From: Bacillota bacterium | Lineage (GTDB): Bacteria > Bacillota > Dethiobacteria > Dethiobacterales > Dethiobacteraceae | Assembly (NCBI GenBank): GCA_012800215.1 | Contig: JAAZJT010000005.1 | Location: 1 to 16,174, forward strand | Direction: 5' to 3' | Length of the DNA: 16,174 nucleotides | Shown: positions 14,751 to 16,174 of the stretch, piece by piece | How the letters are laid out: the number at the start of each line of letters is the position of its first letter | Numbering within the stretch: the stretch's first letter is position 1 | Translations under genes and position numbers: made by a program | The notes under the pieces: generated by a model | What the model saw: only the letters and a program-made list of their open reading frames with translations | Databases searched by the model: none | What the model was told of the DNA's origin: nothing

Positions 14751-14776
14751 GAGGACTGTCTTCACAGTCCTCTTTT
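14751..14776 (+). terminator. Hairpin terminator after rplS
   Basis: GAGGACTGT (14751-14759) and ACAGTCCTC (14764-14772) form a perfect 9-base-pair stem around CTTC, followed by TTTT and then ATA. The strong stem but short T run suggest a partial terminator that lowers, rather than blocks, transcription into lepB. It begins 3 bases after the rplS stop. Confidence 0.75.
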
Positions 14777-14805
14777 ATACCTGCTAGTAGGAAAGAAGGT
14801 AGAAA

Positions 14806-15330
14806 ATGCAAGAAGCAGCTAAAAACGAGATGTGGGAATGGATTAAATCCATTGTCCTGGCAATTATTTTAGCATTAGTTATTCGTGCTTTTCTGGTTGA
14901 AGTATTTCTTGTCCAGGGTGATTCTATGCTTCCCACACTGCATGATCGAGAGCGTTTGTTGGTTAGTAAAATTCAATACTTTTACCGTGAACCTAAAGCA
15001 GGGGAGATTGTAGTATTTCAGGCTACGGAAGACAGGGATTTTATTAAGCGCGTCATCGCTACTGCAGGTGATGAAGTAAGGATAATACCCGACGGCGTTT
15101 ATGTTAATGGCGAAAAAATAACTGAGGATTATGTTTTGGAAAAAGCGTGGGAGTCCTATGGTCCTGTTATTGTGCCGGAGGGAACTGTTTTTGTGATGGG
15201 TGATAACCGCAATAATAGCATGGATAGCCGGCATCCTAATGTTGGCTTTATCGAATTGGATCAAATAAAAGGCAAAGCGATTTTTATTTTTTGGCCGTTG
15301 GGGAGTATGCGGGCAATTTCACATCACTAG
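14806..15330 (+). CDS. lepB: Type I signal peptidase
   Basis: This membrane-bound serine protease removes signal peptides from proteins exported through Sec. The 174 residues match the small Gram-positive form: a short cytoplasmic start, one membrane anchor (about 14-33), then the catalytic domain outside. The nucleophile is Ser40 in GDSMLPTL and the general base is Lys81 in FIKRVIATAGDEV. The substrate-binding boxes EIVVF and VMGDNRNNSMDSR are present. No second membrane segment is seen, unlike E. coli LepB. AAGAAGGTAG just upstream is the ribosome binding site. The gene sits between rplS and rbgA, a frequent clostridial order, and shares the theme of export with ftsY and ffh in this window. 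Confidence 0.97.
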   Translation: MQEAAKNEMWEWIKSIVLAIILALVIRAFLVEVFLVQGDSMLPTLHDRERLLVSKIQYFYREPKAGEIVVFQATEDRDFIKRVIATAGDEVRIIPDGVYVNGEKITEDYVLEKAWESYGPVIVPEGTVFVMGDNRNNSMDSRHPNVGFIELDQIKGKAIFIFWPLGSMRAISHH

Positions 15331-15345
15331 AATAGGAAGATGCTT

Positions 15346-16174
15346 ATGGAAGTGCAATGGTACCCAGGTCAGATGGCTAAAGCCAAAAGGCTACTGCGTG
15401 AAAATTTAAAGCTGGTAGATGCTGTCATTGAGGTGCTCGATGCTCGCATTCCTGCGTCCAGCCAGAACCCTGATGTGCGGGGAATCTTGCAAAACAAACC
15501 AATAATTGCTGTTTTGACAAGGGCTGACTTGGCTGACCCAAAAGAAACGCAGAAATGGCTGCAGGTACTGCGCAGGCATTATTTTGCTGCGTCAGCAGTT
15601 AATGCCAGGACGGGAGCGGGAATAAAAGGGTTAATTAGTACCTTAAAAACTGTACCGGTTCGCAGCAAACACAAAAGGCGACCTTTAAGGTTAATGGTGG
15701 CTGGAATTCCTAATGTGGGCAAATCATCGCTGATAAATCGTCTTATTGGGCGTAGCGCAGCCATAACCGGTGATAAGCCCGGCGTAACTAAAGGTAAACA
15801 GTGGGTACGGTTGCCTGGTAATTTGGAATTATTAGATACACCCGGTTTGTTGTGGCCCAAAATTACAAGTGGGAAGCAGGCCTTTTGCCTGGCTGCCGTC
15901 GGTGCAGTTAAGGATGAAATTATTAACCCGATTGAACTAGGCCTTGCATTAACAAAATATTTACACCATCATGCCAAGCAAAATTTTACTCAGCGCTATA
16001 AAATAGATAATAAGATTGAAGAGCCACTTGCACTATTGGCAGAGGTTGGCAAGCGGCGTGGCTGTATTAAAAAAGGCGGCGAAGTTGACTTGGAGCTGGC
16101 AGCTCGAATATTAATCAAAGATTTCCGTGAAGCCCGGCTTGGCCGCCTCACCTTGGAAAAGGTAGAGACAATGG
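15346..16174 (+). CDS. rbgA: Ribosome biogenesis GTPase RbgA (YlqF), 3' end missing
   Basis: This GTPase works late in 50S assembly, where it helps L16 and other late proteins join. The frame runs off the right edge after 276 codons, so only about 5-20 residues are missing relative to the usual 280-300. It is a circularly permuted GTPase: the G4-like TRAD (58-61) and the G5-like ASAVNARTGAG come first, then P-loop GIPNVGKSS (120-128), PGVTKG (145-150) and DTPG (164-167), followed by a C-terminal helical RNA-binding domain. The N-terminal WYPGQMAKAKR is a family hallmark. ATG 15346 follows AGGAAG (15334-15339) by six bases; in-frame ATG 15340 touches that site and is unlikely. G4 reads TRAD instead of the usual NKxD. 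It starts 15 bases after lepB and is likely cotranscribed. Confidence 0.95.
   Translation, partial: MEVQWYPGQMAKAKRLLRENLKLVDAVIEVLDARIPASSQNPDVRGILQNKPIIAVLTRADLADPKETQKWLQVLRRHYFAASAVNARTGAGIKGLISTLKTVPVRSKHKRRPLRLMVAGIPNVGKSSLINRLIGRSAAITGDKPGVTKGKQWVRLPGNLELLDTPGLLWPKITSGKQAFCLAAVGAVKDEIINPIELGLALTKYLHHHAKQNFTQRYKIDNKIEEPLALLAEVGKRRGCIKKGGEVDLELAARILIKDFREARLGRLTLEKVETM

Overview
The window is a housekeeping stretch of a low-to-moderate GC Firmicutes chromosome, most likely from the class Clostridia in the broad sense. The reasons are the gene order fabF-rnc-smc-ftsY-ylxM-ffh-rpsP-khpA-rimM-trmD-rplS-lepB-rbgA, AGGAGG-type ribosome binding sites, TRTGn extended -10 promoters, a short FtsY without a long acidic domain, and a small Gram-positive type signal peptidase. 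All genes are on the + strand. I see no tRNA, rRNA, CRISPR array, transposase or integrase. The longest stretch without a gene is about 200 bases. A genus cannot be named from the sequence alone.

Left block (1-5640): the last 49 codons of fabF (fatty acid elongation), then rnc (RNase III), a strong terminator, smc (chromosome condensin) and ftsY (SRP receptor), closed by a second terminator.

Middle block (5641-10754): a self-contained four-gene ABC importer of the peptide/nickel (Dpp/Opp/Nik) class: a lipoprotein binding protein, two permeases, and one polypeptide carrying both ATPase domains. It has its own putative promoter, a 9-base inverted repeat in the leader that could be an operator, tight or overlapping gene joints, and a probable terminator. 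It sits between ftsY and ylxM-ffh, genes that usually lie next to each other in Firmicutes. It is the only accessory-looking part of the window, and its substrate is unknown.

Right block (10755-16174): ylxM-ffh (SRP GTPase and its partner), rpsP (S16), khpA (KH RNA chaperone), rimM (30S maturation), trmD (tRNA m1G37 methyltransferase), rplS (L19), lepB (signal peptidase I) and rbgA (50S assembly GTPase, running off the right edge). Together these cover co-translational targeting, cleavage of exported proteins, and ribosome and tRNA maturation. ylxM has a promoter region with a perfect 8-base inverted repeat and two overlapping candidate promoters. rplS has a near-consensus promoter laid over the trmD stop codon and a short structured leader that resembles the L19 autoregulatory leader.

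No spectacular new system is evident. The most worthwhile leads are the inserted importer with its fused ATPase and putative operator, the ylxM promoter palindrome, the rplS leader, and two family-level residue substitutions (TrmD Glu167 and the RbgA TRAD motif). No database search was possible, so functional calls rest on motifs, length and gene order.
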